Source: Pseudomonas viridiflava (lineage in GTDB: Bacteria > Pseudomonadota > Gammaproteobacteria > Pseudomonadales > Pseudomonadaceae). From it: a DNA stretch of 64,000 nt. How positions within the stretch are numbered: the stretch's first letter is position 1; every line of letters starts with the position of its first letter. Below the pieces are notes generated by a model. The model worked only from the letters and a program-made list of their open reading frames with translations. It was not told the origin of the DNA and searched no databases. Of this stretch, positions 61,101 to 64,000 are shown in pieces. Both the position numbers and the translations under genes were made by a program. The stretch covers positions 1 to 64,000 of the forward strand of contig NZ_UTKY01000053.1 of assembly GCF_900583165.1 (NCBI RefSeq), in the 5' to 3' direction.

Positions 61101-61973
61101 CTATTCGGCTTTCTGTTTATCCAGGGCGACCTGGTACAACACGTTTTTACGCAACCCGGTGATTTCCGCCGCAAGGGCCGCTGCGCGCTTGAGGGGCATT
61201 TCCTTGAGCAACAGATCCAGAATGCGCATCGCCTCGCTGTTAACGGCGTCTTCGCTTTCGGGTGCCGTCCAGCCAGCGACCAGCACCACGCACTCGCCGC
61301 GCTGCTGATTACTGTCGCCCTCGACAAACGCGCGCAACTCTTCCAAAGGCAGGCCCTTGAGGGTTTCGAAGGTCTTGGTCAGCTCTCGGGCAAGAAGCGC
61401 GAGACGTTCACCGCCGAACACTAGCTCCATGTCCTGCAAGCATTCGAGGATGCGATGAGGGGCCTCATAAAAGATCAGAGTACGCGGCTCTTCTTTTACC
61501 GCCTGAAGTCGTGCACGCCGCCCCACGGCCTTGGCCGGCAGGAAACCTTCGAAGATAAACCGGTCGGACGGCAGGCCTGCCGCCGACAATGCAGCAATGA
61601 GCGCGCACGCGCCCGGAACTGGCACTACATTGATACCAGCGGCCCGCGCTTGGCGTACCAAGTGGTAGCCCGGATCGGAAATCAACGGTGTACCCGCATC
61701 GGAGATCAGTGCCACATCATCGCCGGCCAGCAGCCGCACAATGAAGCGGCTGCCCTCTTCGCGCTCATTGTGTTCATGGCAGGCCGCTAATGGCGTGCTA
61801 ATACCAAAATGCTGCATCAACCGCTGGGAGTGGCGCGTGTCTTCAGCCGCGATCAATTTAACCTCGCGCAACACTTTCAGCGCACGGGCACTGATGTCGT
61901 CCAGGTTGCCAATGGGCGTCGCCACGACAAAAAGCGAGCCTGCAGTGGAATTCAAAGGACCTGGAGCAGTCAA
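61101..61973 (-). CDS. rsmI: 16S rRNA 2'-O-methyltransferase of C1402
   Basis: RsmI 2'-O-methylates C1402 of 16S rRNA. The 290-residue protein has SLFVVATPIGNLDDIS near the N-terminus, AAEDTRHSQRLM, and SDAGTPLISDPGY and PVPGACALIAALSAAGLPSD of the SAM-dependent tetrapyrrole-methylase fold. The preferred start is TTG 61973, which has GAGG 8 bases upstream and gives the usual short leader (MTAPGPLNSTAG). ATG codons further upstream would add residues unlike the family. Confidence 0.92.
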   Translation of the reverse strand: MTAPGPLNSTAGSLFVVATPIGNLDDISARALKVLREVKLIAAEDTRHSQRLMQHFGISTPLAACHEHNEREEGSRFIVRLLAGDDVALISDAGTPLISDPGYHLVRQARAAGINVVPVPGACALIAALSAAGLPSDRFIFEGFLPAKAVGRRARLQAVKEEPRTLIFYEAPHRILECLQDMELVFGGERLALLARELTKTFETLKGLPLEELRAFVEGDSNQQRGECVVLVAGWTAPESEDAVNSEAMRILDLLLKEMPLKRAAALAAEITGLRKNVLYQVALDKQKAE

Positions 61974-62039
61974 AACGCACACCTCGATGGTTGGCAAAAG
62001 CCGCATTGTAACGCGTAGAAGCCTTGAAAATATGCCATC

Positions 62040-62062
62040 ACGGCCGATGCCTTTTCGGCCGT
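62040..62062. other. Inverted repeat in the rsmI-lpoA divergent gap
   Basis: ACGGCCGA (62040-62047) and TCGGCCGT (62055-62062) form an 8-base stem with a 7-base loop. It is not followed by a T-run on either strand and could be a regulator site for one of the divergent genes. Nothing else is seen in this ~210-base gap. Confidence 0.4.
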
Positions 62063-62182
62063 CGATCGCCAATAGCAATAAATGCACGACCTAAATCGAC
62101 GGTTTCACGCCAGTAACATCGCGCCTGGGCCAGTGCTTGGGTACAATTCCACGCTAATTTGATCGGTATCAGGAACACTTAC

Positions 62183-63994
62183 ATGATCGCTTGCCTGCGG
62201 CTGCTCTCCGCCCTCTGCCTTGCTGCCCTGTTGGCCGCTTGCGCCAGCTCGCCCTCGTCCAGCCTTGGCGAACTTCCACGGACCCCGGACGCCAGTATCG
62301 AGCAACTGCTCGAACAGGCCACTACCGCCAAGACGCCAGAAAAGGCCGCGTTACTGCGCCTGAGTGCGGCAGACATGGCCTACAAGCAGAACAACCCTGG
62401 TCGCTCGTCGCAAATTCTTGCGCAAGTGCCAATGGAAGCTCTCAAACCCGCCGCGCAGGTCTTCGCCAGCACCCTGGCCGCCGAACTGGCCATGGGGCGC
62501 AACCAGCCCAAGGCTGCCTTAACGGCACTGGATCACCCGAGCCTACAAAGCCTGAAGGACCTGCCGGCTGACCAGCAGATCCGTACCGGCACCGTGCACG
62601 CTCGCGCCTATGAAGCCGATGGCCAAACCCTGGCCGCCGCTCGCGAACGTGTCGCCATGGCTCCGCTGCTGACTGGCGATGCCGCCGCCAGCAACCACGA
62701 AGCCATCTGGGTATTGATCGCCGCGTTGCCTGCCGACCAGCTGCAAGCCAGCGGCAACCCGACGCTCGACGGCTGGATCACCCTCGCTCAATCGGTCAAA
62801 GGTGCGGGCACGCTTGAGCAACAACAAGCCGCCATCGATACCTGGCGCGCCCAGAACCCGGCCCACCCGGCAGCCGTGCAACTGCCGTTGCCGCTGACCA
62901 AGCTCAAGGAACTGGCCAGCCAGCCGCTGAACAAGATTGCCCTGCTGCTACCACAGGAAGGCCCGCTGGCCTCCGTTGGCAAAGCGCTGCGTGAAGGCTT
63001 CATGGCCGCGCACTACCAGGCTGAGCAAGCCGGGCAGAAGCCGCCAGTCATCGAGTTCTATGACAGCTCGCGCCTCAACTCCCTGGATGACTTCTACGCC
63101 AAGGCCCAAGCTGCCGGCGTGCAACTGGTCGTCGGCCCGCTGGAAAAACCATTGGTCAAACAGTTGAGCGCACGCGCACAACTGCCGATCACCACCCTGG
63201 GGCTGAACTACAGCGAGACCGATCAAGGCCCGCCGCAGTTGTTCCAATTCGGTCTGGCAGCTGAAGACGAAGCCCGCGAAGTATCGCGCCGTGCCCGTGC
63301 CGACGGCCTGCACCGCGCCGCTGCGATGGTGCCGCGTGGTGAATGGGGTGAGCGTGTCTACAAAGCCTTCCGCCAGGATTGGGAAGCCAACGGCGGCACG
63401 GTGCTCGGCGTCGAGTACGTTGACCAGCCGGTTGCCCTGGCCCAGCAGATCGCCGACCTGTTCCAGCTACGTAAAAGCGAAGGTCGCGCCAAGAGCCTGC
63501 AAAGCACGGTGGGCACCGACGTAGCGGCACAGCCGTCGCGTCGCCAGGACATCGAGTTCATCTTCTTGGCCGTGACCCCGCAACTGGCCCAGCAGATCAA
63601 ACCGACCCTGAACTTCCAATACGCCGGCGATGTACCGGTGTACGCGACATCCCACGTGTTCAGCGCCAGCGGTGACAAGAATCAGTACCTGGACATGACC
63701 AACGTGATGTTCTGCGAAACCCCTTGGCTGCTCAACACCACCGACCCGCTGCGCAATCAGGTTGCCGCGCAATGGCCGCAAGCCAATGGCAGCCTCGGCC
63801 GCCTGTACGCCATGGGCGTGGATGCGTATCGCCTGGCACCGCGCCTGGGTCAGCTCAAGGCATTGCCAGACACCCGTGTAGACGGCCTGTCGGGCAGCCT
63901 GGGGATCAACGCCAACCAGCGCGTTGATCGCCAGATGCCCTGGGCCAAGTTTGTCGGCGGCGAAGTCCAGCGCCTGCCAGATACCCCGCGCTGA
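62183..63994 (+). CDS. lpoA: Outer-membrane lipoprotein activator of PBP1a (LppC/YraM family)
   Basis: LpoA is an outer-membrane lipoprotein that activates a class A penicillin-binding protein from the outside. The 603-residue precursor has lipobox LLAACASS at about residues 17-24, an N-terminal helical TPR-like domain and a C-terminal periplasmic-binding-protein-like domain starting NKIALLLPQEGPLASVGKALREGF. The ATG at 62183 has AGGAA 7 bases upstream; eight extra codons before it would put charged residues ahead of the signal. It is divergent from rsmI, as in other pseudomonads. Confidence 0.93.
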   Translation: MIACLRLLSALCLAALLAACASSPSSSLGELPRTPDASIEQLLEQATTAKTPEKAALLRLSAADMAYKQNNPGRSSQILAQVPMEALKPAAQVFASTLAAELAMGRNQPKAALTALDHPSLQSLKDLPADQQIRTGTVHARAYEADGQTLAAARERVAMAPLLTGDAAASNHEAIWVLIAALPADQLQASGNPTLDGWITLAQSVKGAGTLEQQQAAIDTWRAQNPAHPAAVQLPLPLTKLKELASQPLNKIALLLPQEGPLASVGKALREGFMAAHYQAEQAGQKPPVIEFYDSSRLNSLDDFYAKAQAAGVQLVVGPLEKPLVKQLSARAQLPITTLGLNYSETDQGPPQLFQFGLAAEDEAREVSRRARADGLHRAAAMVPRGEWGERVYKAFRQDWEANGGTVLGVEYVDQPVALAQQIADLFQLRKSEGRAKSLQSTVGTDVAAQPSRRQDIEFIFLAVTPQLAQQIKPTLNFQYAGDVPVYATSHVFSASGDKNQYLDMTNVMFCETPWLLNTTDPLRNQVAAQWPQANGSLGRLYAMGVDAYRLAPRLGQLKALPDTRVDGLSGSLGINANQRVDRQMPWAKFVGGEVQRLPDTPR

Positions 63995-64000
63995 TGCCCG
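63994..64000 (+). CDS. Start of the next gene (probably YraN family), cut by the window edge
   Basis: ATGCCCG begins on the last base of the lpoA stop (TGATG). In gamma-proteobacteria the gene after lpoA is usually yraN, a small nuclease-fold protein that often starts MPE/MPD. Only two codons are visible, so identity rests on gene order. Confidence 0.4.

Overview
The window looks like chromosomal DNA of a fluorescent pseudomonad (Pseudomonas fluorescens group). The evidence is a complete 12-gene alginate operon in the Pseudomonas order, a Pseudomonas-type division and cell wall (dcw) cluster preceded by mraZ, an RNase P RNA gene of gamma-proteobacterial type, G+C-rich codon use, and many REP/REPIN palindromes built on tgtgggagggggcttg..., which are typical of this group. 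No prophage, CRISPR array, tRNA or rRNA gene was seen.

Layout. 1-260: the 3' end of a transposase-like ORF and its IS end, abutting a truncated REPIN. 260-1015: a long non-coding control region with repeated TGGCAC motifs and a good AlgU-type promoter (519-545). 1016-17409: algD-alg8-alg44-algK-algE-algG-algX-algL-algI-algJ-algF-algA, closed by a strong terminator. This operon makes GDP-mannuronate (AlgA, AlgD), polymerises it under c-di-GMP control (Alg8, Alg44), and acetylates (AlgI, AlgJ, AlgF, AlgX), epimerises (AlgG), trims (AlgL) and exports (AlgK, AlgE) the polymer. 17.6-19.4 kb: a small membrane protein, an SDR enzyme and an NTF2-like protein. 19.5-25.4 kb: a four-gene AaeAB-like aromatic-acid-type efflux operon with a divergent LysR regulator. 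25.6-32.0 kb: a 2-hydroxyacid dehydrogenase, cheV with a FliA promoter, an acetyltransferase, a YkgJ-type Cys-cluster protein, an Aer-like chemoreceptor, a periplasmic solute-binding protein and a small basic protein. 32.2-38.6 kb: an RND efflux operon with its own two-component system; the RND pump gene is broken by a one-base shift in a poly-T run. 39-42 kb: an OprD-family porin and a membrane diguanylate cyclase. 41.9-42.4 kb: a repeat island with a multi-hairpin element.

42.5-60.3 kb, on the minus strand: mraZ-rsmH-ftsL-ftsI-murE-murF-mraY-murD-ftsW-murG-murC-ddlB-ftsQ-ftsA-ftsZ-lpxC, tightly packed with many start/stop overlaps. Its promoter and three 10-bp-spaced MraZ boxes are visible. 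60.6-61.0 kb: rnpB. 61.1-64.0 kb: rsmI and the divergent lpoA, followed by the first bases of a next gene.

I found no wholly new multi-gene system. The most unusual items are an in-frame 90-bp REPIN in the signal-peptide region of algK, the homopolymer frameshift in the RND pump, the structured repeat at 41.9-42.3 kb, a REPIN with two different arm types, a candidate small RNA or leader before the porin gene, and several self-consistent regulatory sites (AlgU, FliA, MraZ boxes, a TGACA-N4-TGTCA palindrome).
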